Positions 33,520-41,993 of a DNA stretch of 64,000 nucleotides are shown here, in pieces. The notes beneath the pieces were generated by a model, which did no database searches, was not told where the DNA came from, and was given only the letters and a program-made list of their open reading frames with translations. The stretch is from Arthrobacter sp. Leaf141 (GTDB lineage Bacteria; Actinomycetota; Actinomycetes; Actinomycetales; Micrococcaceae). Positions within the stretch are counted from its first letter, which is position 1. Each line of letters begins with the position of its first letter. The stretch covers positions 36,523 through 100,522 of the forward strand of contig NZ_LMOL01000016.1 in assembly GCF_001424565.1 (NCBI RefSeq). Reading direction: 5' to 3'. The position numbers and the translations under genes are program-made.

Positions 33520-35205
33520 GTGCAGAACTTCCCAGGAGTAGGCGTCAGCCCCGGCCGCATCATCGGCACCATCCGCCAGATGCCCAAACCGATCAGCGAA
33601 CCGCCCGCGGGGGAACAGCTGGCCGAAGGAACCACGGCGGAGGAAGCCACTGCAGCGCTGAAAGCAGCCTCGCAGTCGGTCCACGACGAGCTCAAGGCCC
33701 GCGCAGCCCATGCCATCGGGGACGGCAAGGCCGTCCTGGAAGCCACGGCACTGATGGCCAAGGACACCATGTTGATCAAGGGTGCAGCCAAGCTGGTGGC
33801 CAGGGGCATCTCCAGCGAGCGGGCCATCTGGGAATCCGGCTCCTCGGTCTCGGAGATGCTCCACAACCTGGGCGGCTACATGGCGGAGCGCGCCACGGAC
33901 GTCCTGGATGTCCGGGCCCGGATTGTGGCCGAGCTCCGCGGCGTCCCGGCACCCGGCATCCCCACGTCCGCCACGCCGTTTGTGCTGGTGGCCGAGGACC
34001 TGGCGCCCGCTGACACCGCAACCCTGGATCCCAACAAGGTCCTGGCCCTGGTGACTGCCGGCGGCGGTCCGCAGTCCCACACGGCCATCATTGCGCGTTC
34101 CCTTGGCCTGCCGGCCGTTGTGGCCGCCGTGGGCGTGGATGAACTCCAGGACGGCACCGAGGTCTACGTGGATGGCGCCGCCGGTACCATCACGGCCGCT
34201 CCCGATGATTCGCTGCGCGAGGCTGCCACGGCCTGGGCGGCCACGGCGTCCCTGCTGGCTGAATTCAGCGGCACGGGCATCACCGCGGACGGGCATCTGG
34301 TGCCCCTGCTGGCGAATGTTGGCGGCGGCAAGGACGCTGAGGCGGCGGCCAAGCTGGGCGCGCAGGGTGTTGGCCTGTTCCGCACCGAGTTCTGCTTCCT
34401 GGAACGGGACTCCGAGCCGTCCGTTGAGGAGCAGGCCGCGGCCTACAAGAGCGTTTTCGACGCTTTCCCGGGCAAAAAGGTGGTCCTGCGGACGCTGGAT
34501 GCCGGCGCCGACAAGCCGCTGCCGTTCCTGACCGACTCCACCGAGCCCAACCCGGCCCTTGGCGTCCGCGGGTACCGCACCGACTTCACCACACCAGGGG
34601 TCCTGGACCGGCAGCTCGAAGCCATTGCCCTGGCCGAAAAGCAGTCCGAGGCGGACGTGTGGGTTATGGCCCCCATGATTTCGACGGCGGAGGAAGCGGC
34701 CCGGTTCGCTTCCATGTGCTCCGACGCAGGCATTAAAACGCCCGGCGTTATGGTGGAGGTCCCCTCCGCCGCCCTGACCGCCGAGGCGATCCTGCGCGAG
34801 GTGGGCTTCGCCAGCCTGGGCACCAACGACCTCACCCAGTACGCCATGGCCGCGGACCGGCAGCTCGGGCCGCTGGCCAACCTCAACACCCCCTGGCAGC
34901 CCGCCGTCCTGCGGCTGGTGGGACTCACGGTTGAAGGCTCCCGGGCCGAGGGAAACGCCAAGCCTGTTGGCGTCTGCGGCGAGGCCGCTGCCGACCCGGC
35001 CCTCGCCGTCGTCCTCACCGGACTCGGAGTGACCACCCTGTCCATGACGGCCCGTTCGCTGGCCGCTGTTGCGGCAGTGCTCAAGACCGTGACCCTGGCC
35101 GAAGCGAAGGAACTGGCCAAGCTGGCCCTGTCGGCGCCGAGCGCCACCGAGGCGCGGAACTGGGTCCGGGAGAAGCTGCCGGTCCTGGCTGAGCTGGGCC
35201 TCTAA
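33520..35205 (+). CDS. ptsI: PTS enzyme I (phosphoenolpyruvate-protein phosphotransferase)
   Basis: A 561-residue soluble enzyme that takes phosphate from PEP and passes it to HPr. The phospho-His is in GGPQSHTAIIARSLGLPAVV, the PEP site includes GVGLFRTEFCFLER and SLGTNDLTQYAMAADR, and the catalytic Cys is in PVGVCGEAAADP. GTG at 33520 with AGGA 6 bases upstream gives the family N terminus (QNFPGVGVSPGRI); the frame is open further upstream without signals. No HPr gene (ptsH) follows. The stop overlaps that of the convergent hydrolase by 4 bases. Confidence 0.95.
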   Translation: MQNFPGVGVSPGRIIGTIRQMPKPISEPPAGEQLAEGTTAEEATAALKAASQSVHDELKARAAHAIGDGKAVLEATALMAKDTMLIKGAAKLVARGISSERAIWESGSSVSEMLHNLGGYMAERATDVLDVRARIVAELRGVPAPGIPTSATPFVLVAEDLAPADTATLDPNKVLALVTAGGGPQSHTAIIARSLGLPAVVAAVGVDELQDGTEVYVDGAAGTITAAPDDSLREAATAWAATASLLAEFSGTGITADGHLVPLLANVGGGKDAEAAAKLGAQGVGLFRTEFCFLERDSEPSVEEQAAAYKSVFDAFPGKKVVLRTLDAGADKPLPFLTDSTEPNPALGVRGYRTDFTTPGVLDRQLEAIALAEKQSEADVWVMAPMISTAEEAARFASMCSDAGIKTPGVMVEVPSAALTAEAILREVGFASLGTNDLTQYAMAADRQLGPLANLNTPWQPAVLRLVGLTVEGSRAEGNAKPVGVCGEAAADPALAVVLTGLGVTTLSMTARSLAAVAAVLKTVTLAEAKELAKLALSAPSATEARNWVREKLPVLAELGL

Positions 35206-36008
35206 GCCACCGGGTGCTGCGGGTCAGGCGGTAACGCCGAAGCCGTTCGGGCCCGCACCCAGCTGCTGATGGCTGCCGCGGCCACGCCGGCCGCCGTGTG
35301 CTGGAAGACGTGCCCCTGCCCGGCGACTTCGGCCACGGCGCCGTTCCGTGCCGCCGCAGCCAGCCGCCGGCACCACGGCAGCCGGGCCACCGGATCCCTG
35401 GCGCCGCGGAGCACCAGGACCGGCTGGGCCACGCCGGCCAGCCGGTCCTCCATCGCATAGGCCATCATGACCGGCAGTTCGGTGAGGTACCAGCGTGGCC
35501 CGGCCCGGAAGTAATCGGTTAATACGATGCTGTTGGCGCCGGGGGATTCACTGAACATGGCGTCCTTGGTCAGCGCGGCGGCCTGCCGGGGCACACTCCG
35601 CCGGGCCGCGTCCACCACCGGCCCCATCAGCACCACCGCCGTAACGCGGTCGGGTGCCTGCAGCGCCGCTTCAACGGCGAACTGGCTGCCCATGGAATGG
35701 CCCACCACCACAAAGGTGCCGGGCCTTTCGGCGGCCATGGCTCCGAGTACAAAAGCGGCGTAGTCCGCCACCTGCAGCTGCCGCGGCGGCCGCGGAGTCC
35801 CGCCGAAGCCCGGCAGGTCGAACGAGTAGACGTCCGCGTCCCGGGCCAGTTCGCGGTGCAGCCGGGACAGGTACCGGTGCGAAACCCCAATACCGTGCAG
35901 CAACACGTAGGCAGGCCGTTGCCCACCGCCGGTCTGCGGGCCGGCCGTTGCGTACAGGGTGCCGTCCAGTCCGCCGGATTCCACGGCCCGGCCGCCACTT
36001 AACGTCAT
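35202..36008 (-). CDS. Alpha/beta hydrolase
   Basis: A 268-residue alpha/beta-hydrolase. The nucleophile elbow is VVVGHSMGSQFAVEAAL, the oxyanion-side motif is VLLHGIGVSHRYLSR, a candidate acid is in LRGARDPVARLPW, and the catalytic His is in AGQGHVFQHT. The substrate is unknown. The ATG at 36008 is supported by TATGCT 6 bases upstream and by homology to the usual N terminus; the frame continues upstream without support. It is divergent from the HTH gene at 36057 with only 48 bases between them. Confidence 0.82.
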   Translation of the reverse strand: MTLSGGRAVESGGLDGTLYATAGPQTGGGQRPAYVLLHGIGVSHRYLSRLHRELARDADVYSFDLPGFGGTPRPPRQLQVADYAAFVLGAMAAERPGTFVVVGHSMGSQFAVEAALQAPDRVTAVVLMGPVVDAARRSVPRQAAALTKDAMFSESPGANSIVLTDYFRAGPRWYLTELPVMMAYAMEDRLAGVAQPVLVLRGARDPVARLPWCRRLAAAARNGAVAEVAGQGHVFQHTAAGVAAAAISSWVRARTASALPPDPQHPVA

Positions 36009-36014
36009 CGGCCG

Positions 36015-36020
36015 AGCATA
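36015..36020 (-). promoter_or_regulatory. -10 hexamer of the alpha/beta hydrolase gene, leaderless type
   Basis: TATGCT on the minus strand, then CGGCCG, then ATG at 36008. It faces the divergent hexamer at 36045. Confidence 0.5.
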
Positions 36021-36044
36021 CCGCCGGGCCCGGAAGGACGCCGG

Positions 36045-36050
36045 TAGGCT
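36045..36050 (+). promoter_or_regulatory. -10 hexamer of the excisionase-like gene, leaderless type
   Basis: TAGGCT, then GATCCC, then ATG at 36057. Within 48 bp two divergent promoters must share or interlock their -35 regions. Confidence 0.5.
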
Positions 36051-36056
36051 GATCCC

Positions 36057-36461
36057 ATGGCACTGATAGCTCCCAGGATGACCGGCGCCCTGCCCCGTGA
36101 CGATGCCCAGCGCCTGGCCCGCGCGCTGGAGGGAAGCGAGGACATCACCGTCTTTGTGGACGGCACCGTCCATCGGCTGCCGCCATTGGCGGCCGACGCG
36201 GTAGTGGACCTGCTCCGGCGTTTTGGCAGGAGCGAGGCGGTGACTGTCAGCAGCGTCGAGGAGATGCTCACCACCTCCAAGGCGGCCGAACTTGCCGGCA
36301 TCTCGCACACGTACCTGCGGAACATGACGGACCGCGGCGAGATTCCGGTGGAGTACCGCGGCACCCACCGCAGGATCCCGCTGGCGGCGATCCTGGCCTG
36401 GGTGGACCAGCAGAAGCGGGATGCCGTCCCGGGAGCGTCGGGAGAAGCTACAGATGCCTAG
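36057..36461 (+). CDS. Excisionase-family HTH protein, antitoxin-like, without toxin partner
   Basis: A 134-residue protein. The C-terminal half is a MerR/excisionase-type HTH: VSSVEEMLTTSKAAELAGISHTYLRNMTDRGEIPVEYRGTHRRIPLAAILAWVDQQ. The N-terminal half (TGALPRDDAQRLARALEGSEDITVFVDGTVHRLPP in part) matches the small domain seen in antitoxins that pair with PIN-domain toxins in actinobacteria. No PIN gene follows; the next gene is the convergent PucR regulator. It is either a solitary regulator or the remnant of a toxin-antitoxin pair. Confidence 0.75.
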   Translation: MALIAPRMTGALPRDDAQRLARALEGSEDITVFVDGTVHRLPPLAADAVVDLLRRFGRSEAVTVSSVEEMLTTSKAAELAGISHTYLRNMTDRGEIPVEYRGTHRRIPLAAILAWVDQQKRDAVPGASGEATDA

Positions 36462-36470
36462 CCACCAGGC

Positions 36471-37691
36471 CTAGATCCGGGGCCGGCCCGCCCAGCGCCG
36501 CATCTTCAGCGCGGCCGAGAGTTCCAGCCGGGGCATCCCCTTGAGCGGATCAACACCCAGCAGCCGGCGGATCCGGCCCAGCCGGTTGTAGATGCTGCTG
36601 CGGTGCAGGTGCAGCCTGGCCGCCACGTCCTGCACGGAGCCGTCGTTGTCATAAAGCAGCTCCAGCACCGGGATCAATTCGCCGTTCCGGTCGTGGTCCT
36701 CAAGCATCCGGAAGTACACGGAACCGGAGTCCGCCCAGGCGCCCACACCACCGCCGGCGGAGGCCAGGAGCTGGTACACCCCGGTGGAGCGGCAGTCCAC
36801 CAGTTCCCCGAGCTGCGGATCAACCGCAGCGGCTTGCGCCGCCAGCCGCGACTGGCGGTAGGCCTCGGCCAGCCCCCGGGTCCTGCCGAAGCCCTCGCTG
36901 ATGCCTAAGATGATGCGGTGGACCGGCCGGCCCGAACGCTTGGCCAGCTCCAGCTGGTAGTGCACCAGCACCTGCGCATGGTTGGCCCGGCCCGTTGACT
37001 CGCGGAACAGCAGCACCGAATGCGTCTCGGTGCCGGCGCTGAACAGCGCGGCGTCCACCCCCACTGTTGCCTGCAGTGCTGTGGAGCGGTGGATCAGGGT
37101 GGAGGCCAAAGAATCCGGACCGCCGGCCCAGCCGTCAGCGTCCAGGACGGTCACCACCTGCCAGGGTCCGCGGCCTTGGACTTCCTTCCAGCCCGCCACG
37201 GCTGCGACGGCGTTGGGCTCCCCCGCGCAGGCGGCCAGGAATTCACGTTCCCGGCCGCGGCGGAATTCCGATTCGGCGGTGTTGGATTCGAGCAGCAGCC
37301 CGGACAGCGACTCCAGCTCATGGTTGACGGCCGGCAACTGGGTGAGGATCGCCGTCGGGCTTTCCTCCACTGAGTCCTGCTGGACCCAGAGGTACCCCAC
37401 CCGGAAGCCGCGGACCATCAGCGGGACGCAGATGCGGCCCAGCATGCCGAGCGCGCGGTTGGCAGGGACCACCACCGGACGCACCGCGGTGGCGATGCCG
37501 TGGGAGAGCTGCCAGGCGCTGACGTCCGCCGGCACTTTTTTGCTGAGCAGGAAGTTCACCCGGACACGGTCGGCGTGGGACTGGTTGGAGCTGTAGGCGA
37601 GCAGCAAACCGTCGAGGTCCTCCAGGGAGAGGCCGCGGCCCAGTTTCTGCGCCACCTGTTCCACGAGCTGTTCCACACCCTGCTGCTGCAT
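36471..37691 (-). CDS. PucR family transcriptional regulator, divergent from ald
   Basis: A 406-residue regulator. The C-terminal PucR HTH is VQDVAARLHLHRSSIYNRLGRIRRLLGVDP (near 350-380), preceded by a GGDEF-like middle domain; the N-terminal third lacks a recognised PucR motif. Bacillus AdeR, of the same family, activates alanine dehydrogenase in response to alanine, and the divergent position next to ald suggests the same job here. The ATG at 37691 is supported by TACTGT 6 bases upstream; the upstream open frame is not supported. Confidence 0.85.
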   Translation of the reverse strand: MQQQGVEQLVEQVAQKLGRGLSLEDLDGLLLAYSSNQSHADRVRVNFLLSKKVPADVSAWQLSHGIATAVRPVVVPANRALGMLGRICVPLMVRGFRVGYLWVQQDSVEESPTAILTQLPAVNHELESLSGLLLESNTAESEFRRGREREFLAACAGEPNAVAAVAGWKEVQGRGPWQVVTVLDADGWAGGPDSLASTLIHRSTALQATVGVDAALFSAGTETHSVLLFRESTGRANHAQVLVHYQLELAKRSGRPVHRIILGISEGFGRTRGLAEAYRQSRLAAQAAAVDPQLGELVDCRSTGVYQLLASAGGGVGAWADSGSVYFRMLEDHDRNGELIPVLELLYDNDGSVQDVAARLHLHRSSIYNRLGRIRRLLGVDPLKGMPRLELSAALKMRRWAGRPRI

Positions 37692-37697
37692 GGGCCC

Positions 37698-37703
37698 ACA
37701 GTA
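37698..37703 (-). promoter_or_regulatory. -10 hexamer of the PucR gene, leaderless type
   Basis: TACTGT on the minus strand, then GGGCCC, then the ATG at 37691. Confidence 0.45.
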
Positions 37704-37760
37704 CTGCCTGCCGGGCCGCCGCAACGAACGGACATGAGACGACACTTGCCGCCCCGGGCC

Positions 37761-37774
37761 TCGACATGTGTCGA
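37761..37774. promoter_or_regulatory. Dyad TCGACA-TG-TGTCGA between PucR and ald
   Basis: Perfect 6-bp arms, about 150 bp upstream of ald and 70 bp upstream of the regulator start. It is the best candidate for the PucR (AdeR-like) binding site. Confidence 0.55.
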
Positions 37775-37924
37775 ACACGCGCCATCGAAAGTCCCGGAAT
37801 GGCGGGGAACCTTGGCATGGGGCAACGGTGGTCAATGTCGGCTGGCTCACAACCGGATTTATCGTGGAAGTACATCAAACATCAGTACTTTCCGGCGAAT
37901 CCCGCCGAGAACCTGGAGCTTCCC

Positions 37925-39043
37925 GTGATCATCGGCGTCCCCAAAGAAATCAAGAACAACGAGTTCCGCGTAGCCATTACGGCCGCCGGTGTCCACGAAT
38001 TCCAGAGCCACGGCCACACGGTCCTGGTGGAGCGCGGCGCGGGCCTCGGTTCCGGGATCACCGACGAGGAATACGCCATTGCGGGCGCCGAGATCGTCAC
38101 CGACGCGGATGATGTGTGGGGCCGTGCGGACATGGTCATGAAGGTCAAGGAACCCATCGCCGCGGAGTACCACCGGTTCCGTAAGGGCCTGGTGCTTTTC
38201 ACCTATCTGCACCTCGCCGCGGAGCCGGAACTGACCCGCGAACTGATCAATGCCGGCGTCACCGCCATCGCGTACGAAACCGTCCAGGACGGCCGGGCCC
38301 TGCCGCTGCTGGCCCCCATGTCCGAGGTCGCAGGCCGGCTCTCCGTCCAGGTGGGCGCCGCGTCCCTGATGGCACCCGCCGGCGGCAAGGGCGTCCTCCT
38401 GGGCGGCGTCCCGGGCGTCCGCCCCGCCAAGGTTGTGGTCCTCGGCGCCGGCGTCGCGGGCACCAACGCCGCCGCCATGGCCCTGGGCCTGGGTGCAGAC
38501 GTCACCATCATGGACATCAACATCAACCGCCTGCGCGAACTGGACGCCCAGTACCAGGGCCGGCTCAAGACCGTGGCGTCCAACAAGTACGAAATCGAGA
38601 AGTCCGTCATCGACGCGGACCTGGTGATCGGCTCCGTGCTGATCCCCGGCGCCAAGGCACCCAAGCTTGTCACCAACGACCTCGTGGCCCGCATGAAGCC
38701 GGGCTCCGTCCTGGTGGACATCGCGGTGGACCAGGGCGGCTGCTTCGAAGATACCCGCCCCACCACGCACCAGGAACCCACGTACCGGGTCCACAACACC
38801 ATCTTCTACTGCGTGGCCAACATGCCCGGCGCGGTCCCCAACACGTCCACCTACGCCCTGACCAACGTCACGCTCCGGTACGCCGTGTCACTGGCCAACC
38901 TGGGCGTCAAGGCCGCGTTTGACCGTGACCCCGCCCTCGCAGCTGGCCTGAACATCGCTGCAGGCCACGTGGCACACCACTCCGTGTCCGAGGCCCATGG
39001 CCTGCCGCTTACGGCTGACTGGCACGAACTGGTTTCCGCCTAG
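37925..39043 (+). CDS. ald: Alanine dehydrogenase
   Basis: A 372-residue NAD-dependent enzyme that interconverts alanine with pyruvate and ammonia, feeding alanine into central metabolism. Family motifs: IGVPKEIKNNEFRVAITAAGV at the start, TYLHLAAEPELTREL, the nucleotide fold VVLGAGVAGTNAAAMALGLGADV, and VDIAVDQGGCFE near the C terminus. The GTG at 37925 has TGGAG upstream and gives the exact family length. It is divergent from the PucR regulator and its TAG overlaps the convergent oxidoreductase stop. Confidence 0.96.
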   Translation: MIIGVPKEIKNNEFRVAITAAGVHEFQSHGHTVLVERGAGLGSGITDEEYAIAGAEIVTDADDVWGRADMVMKVKEPIAAEYHRFRKGLVLFTYLHLAAEPELTRELINAGVTAIAYETVQDGRALPLLAPMSEVAGRLSVQVGAASLMAPAGGKGVLLGGVPGVRPAKVVVLGAGVAGTNAAAMALGLGADVTIMDININRLRELDAQYQGRLKTVASNKYEIEKSVIDADLVIGSVLIPGAKAPKLVTNDLVARMKPGSVLVDIAVDQGGCFEDTRPTTHQEPTYRVHNTIFYCVANMPGAVPNTSTYALTNVTLRYAVSLANLGVKAAFDRDPALAAGLNIAAGHVAHHSVSEAHGLPLTADWHELVSA

Positions 39044-40107
39044 CCTGCCGAACCGGCCAGCTCCCTGGCCGCTTCAATAATTTTCAAGGTTTCGACGGCG
39101 TCTTCCGGGTCCACCGGCAAAGGCGCCGTCGAAGCTGTTCCACCGCCGGCCAGCCGGTCCGCGAGGAGCCGGTAGAACTCGGGGTACGCACCCCGTTCGG
39201 TGGGCAGCGCGGCCAGGTGTCCGTCCCGGCCCAGCAGCCCGGCCCACTCCGGGGCTTCCACGCCGTATCCGGCGTCCAGTGGACTGCCGCCTGCGGCGAT
39301 ATATGGTTCCTGCGGGTCCACGCCGTGTTTGGTGAATCCACCCACCGAGCCCAGGATCCGGAACCGCGGGCCCTGCTGGGCGCAGAGCATGTTCATGCCG
39401 AGGTGGCTGGTCACTCCCGAGTGGTGCCGGAGTACCAGGAAAGCGTCGTCGTCGACGCGCTCGTCCGAACGGCGCGCCAGCAGCTCGGCGTGGACCACCC
39501 GGGCCGGGCCGAAGAGTACCAGCGCCTGGTCGATCAGGTGGCTGCCAAGGTCAAAGAGCGTGCCGCCGCCATCCACCGCCGTGGCAGTGGCCTTCCAGGC
39601 CTTCGAAATGACGGGCTGCCACCGTTCGAAACGGGACTCGAAGCGGGTCACGGGACCCAGCGCCTCGGCTGCCAGGAGCTTCCGGACGGTCAGGAAGTCA
39701 CCGTCCCAGCGCCGGTTCTGGAACACCGTAAGGACCCGGCCCAGGCTGAGTGCCAGGTCCACCAGCTCCCTGCCTTCCGCGCTGGTGACCGCGAAAGGCT
39801 TGTCCACCACCACGTCCAGCCCGGCCTCCAGCGCGGCCTTCGCGAGCGGGAAATGGGTGGCCGGCGGGGTGGCCAGGACCACCAGGTCCAGGTGGGCCGC
39901 ACGCTCAAGGACCGCGCCGCCGTCGGCCACCACCTCCGCGCCCTGGAGCTGCCGCGCCGCAGCCTGCCGTCCCGTGTCCGACGTGGCCACAAGGTCCAGG
40001 GCGTACCGGGGGTCTGCGGCGATCAGCGGGGCGTGGAAAACGCTCCCGGAGAGGCCGTAGCCCACAATGGCCGTGCGGATGGGGCGGTCTTCGGGGATGC
40101 CGGTCAT
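39040..40107 (-). CDS. Gfo/Idh/MocA family oxidoreductase
   Basis: A 355-residue NAD(P)-dependent oxidoreductase. The Rossmann motif is TAIVGYGLSGSVFHAPLIAA, the conserved E/DKP motif is VVVDKPFAVT, and QNRRWDGDFLTVRKLL and FDLGSHLIDQAL mark the C-terminal substrate domain. Relatives act on sugars, inositols or their derivatives. No sugar operon is adjacent, so the substrate is open. TAGCGT lies 7 bases before the ATG; a GGAGG abuts the ATG too closely to be useful. Confidence 0.9.
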   Translation of the reverse strand: MTGIPEDRPIRTAIVGYGLSGSVFHAPLIAADPRYALDLVATSDTGRQAAARQLQGAEVVADGGAVLERAAHLDLVVLATPPATHFPLAKAALEAGLDVVVDKPFAVTSAEGRELVDLALSLGRVLTVFQNRRWDGDFLTVRKLLAAEALGPVTRFESRFERWQPVISKAWKATATAVDGGGTLFDLGSHLIDQALVLFGPARVVHAELLARRSDERVDDDAFLVLRHHSGVTSHLGMNMLCAQQGPRFRILGSVGGFTKHGVDPQEPYIAAGGSPLDAGYGVEAPEWAGLLGRDGHLAALPTERGAYPEFYRLLADRLAGGGTASTAPLPVDPEDAVETLKIIEAARELAGSAG

Positions 40108-40114
40108 GGCCTCC

Positions 40115-40120
40115 ACGCTA
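40115..40120 (-). promoter_or_regulatory. -10 hexamer of the Gfo/Idh gene, leaderless type
   Basis: TAGCGT on the minus strand, seven bases, then the ATG at 40107. Confidence 0.4.
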
Positions 40121-40148
40121 CTCCCCCACGTTCCGGGCTTAAACGCAG

Positions 40149-40195
40149 ACGCTCCCCCACTTCCAGCCGGTAAAGGCTGCGAGGTGGGGGAGCGT
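40149..40195 (-). terminator. Terminator of the peptide ABC operon
   Basis: Perfect 12-bp arms (ACGCTCCCCCAC / GTGGGGGAGCGT) with an inner CAGCC/GGCTG stem. On the minus strand it follows the binding-protein stop and is followed by GCGTTTAA. Confidence 0.85.
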
Positions 40196-40222
40196 CGCGG
40201 AAAAACTCGGATCAGGTGGGGA

Positions 40223-41941
40223 TTACTTCTTTTCCCAGCCCAGGGTGGTCCAGTCGGGAACCTGCGAGAGGCTCTGGAACAGGGACGGGCCGTAGTTGGC
40301 CAGGCCCGTGCGGACGAAGGAGATTTGCGGGCCGTTGAAGGCCACGCCCATGGAGAAGTACTTCGCCATGTGCTCCTTCTCAACTTCCATGGCCGCCTTG
40401 TTGCGCTCGGCGTTGTCCTCGATGGCGGCGAGGTCGGCAATCTTCTTGTCCAGCTCGGCGTCGCCCAGTTCGTTCTCGTTGGTCTTGGAGTCGTAGTACT
40501 GCTTGACGGCGTCCGTGGCATCCGGGCCCACGGTGTAACCGGAGATGCTCAGGTCGAACTCGCGGCCGCCAATGACCTTGCCGAAGTCCGCAGAGGCGCG
40601 CTGGTCGATGCCAACATCCATGCCGCCGGCCTGGAGCTGCTTCTGCAGGGTCTGGGTGACGGCAAGGGTGGTGGGGTCGTCGCCGAAGTTGCTGATCTTG
40701 AAGGCAGCGGGCTTGCCGTCCTTCTCCATGATGCCGTTGGCGTTCGGGGCGTAGCCGGCGTCGGTCAGCACCTTCTTGGCTGCGTCGGCGCCGGTTTCCT
40801 TGACGGGGTAGTTGTCCTGGTAGTACTCGGAGAACGGCAGCAGCATCATGGAACCGGAGCTGGGCTCCTCCCAGTTCAGGCCGTTGAAGCGAACGGCGCG
40901 GAGGGCCGGACGGTCGACGGCGGCGAAGACGGCCTTGCGGACGGCAACGTCGGTGATGCGCTGGGCATTCATGTTCATGCCGCCTGCGAAGAGGCGCTGG
41001 CCACGGCGGATGTCCGCATCCTTGGTGCCTTCAACCTGCTTGTACAGGGAGATGGTGTTGGTGGAAACGGCATCGATTTCGCCGTTTTTGAATGCGGCTA
41101 CCTGGGCGCTGGTTTCCAGTTGGCGGAAGGTGACGTTGGCCAGGACCGGCTTGGCGCCCCACCACTTCTCATTCGGTGCCAGAGTTACCGTCTTGGCCGC
41201 GGTGTCGTACTGGTCCAGCTTGAACGGGCCGGCCATCCATTCTGGGTGCAGGTCGCCGTTGTAGCCTTCGTTGAAGATTTCCGGGGTGTTCACGGCCGGG
41301 TGGATCAGGCCGAAGAAGAGCGAATCCACCGGGAAGACCGGCTGGGTCGTCTTGACGATGACTTCCTTGTCGCTGCTGCCGGCCTCGACGGATTCAACAA
41401 ACTGGTACGCGCCGGAGCTGACGATGTCGTAGCCGGCGTCGGCGCTCTTGAGGATGTTCCAGGTGTTCTGGAAGGCCTTGACGTCGATCGGAGTGCCGTC
41501 GTTGTAGGTGGCTTTATCGTTGACCTTGATGGTGATGGTCTGCTTGCCGTCCTTCACCTCGCTGTCCACGGTCTCGCAGAAGTCCGTGTTGGGCGTGACC
41601 TTGCCCAGGAAGTCCACCTTCCAGCAGCCGCCGATGCCGCCGCTGTTCATGGCCACCGGGTTCATCGGGATCTGCAGGGCGGAGTTATCCGCTGTGTTGC
41701 CGTTGTTGGAGAAACCGTTGAAGTCCGGGCCGATGTTGCCCAGCGGAAGGGTGACCTTGCCGCCCTGCTCAAGGTCGGCTGCCGGCTTCTCGTTGACGCT
41801 GATGAGCTTTGAGAGGTCGCTGCCCGACTCCTGCCCCTTGGCGGTTTCGGGGCCGGTGGACCCGCCGCCGTTGCCGCATGCCGTCAGCGTAAGAGCCGCA
41901 GCGATGGCTGCTGCTCCGCCGATCTTCGTCAGATTCCTCAT
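40223..41941 (-). CDS. ABC transporter substrate-binding lipoprotein, family 5 (peptide type)
   Basis: A 572-residue lipoprotein with lipobox LTACGNG near residue 22 and a family 5 (DppA/OppA-like) solute-binding fold: YNDGTPIDVKAFQNTWNILKS, the PEWMAGPFKLDQYD and DVAVRKAVFAAVDRPALR stretches, and a long C-terminal lobe. It should present peptides, or in some relatives sugars or opines, to the permeases. GAAGGGAA precedes the ATG. It is the last gene of the operon, 52 bases after the ATPase, and is followed by a strong terminator. Confidence 0.92.
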   Translation of the reverse strand: MRNLTKIGGAAAIAAALTLTACGNGGGSTGPETAKGQESGSDLSKLISVNEKPAADLEQGGKVTLPLGNIGPDFNGFSNNGNTADNSALQIPMNPVAMNSGGIGGCWKVDFLGKVTPNTDFCETVDSEVKDGKQTITIKVNDKATYNDGTPIDVKAFQNTWNILKSADAGYDIVSSGAYQFVESVEAGSSDKEVIVKTTQPVFPVDSLFFGLIHPAVNTPEIFNEGYNGDLHPEWMAGPFKLDQYDTAAKTVTLAPNEKWWGAKPVLANVTFRQLETSAQVAAFKNGEIDAVSTNTISLYKQVEGTKDADIRRGQRLFAGGMNMNAQRITDVAVRKAVFAAVDRPALRAVRFNGLNWEEPSSGSMMLLPFSEYYQDNYPVKETGADAAKKVLTDAGYAPNANGIMEKDGKPAAFKISNFGDDPTTLAVTQTLQKQLQAGGMDVGIDQRASADFGKVIGGREFDLSISGYTVGPDATDAVKQYYDSKTNENELGDAELDKKIADLAAIEDNAERNKAAMEVEKEHMAKYFSMGVAFNGPQISFVRTGLANYGPSLFQSLSQVPDWTTLGWEKK

Positions 41942-41993
41942 GGTGTTCCCTTCGTTGGTGCGGGTGGTGATACTGGTGATGGGTCGGAAAAAT

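Noticed and set aside
36057-36461. Excisionase-like gene as part of an integrative element
   Set aside because: No integrase, attachment repeats or mobile genes are near; flanking genes are ordinary metabolism.
40067-41812. Open frame of 581 codons on the plus strand
   Set aside because: Antisense shadow of the substrate-binding lipoprotein gene; Val/Gly/Asp-rich without motifs.
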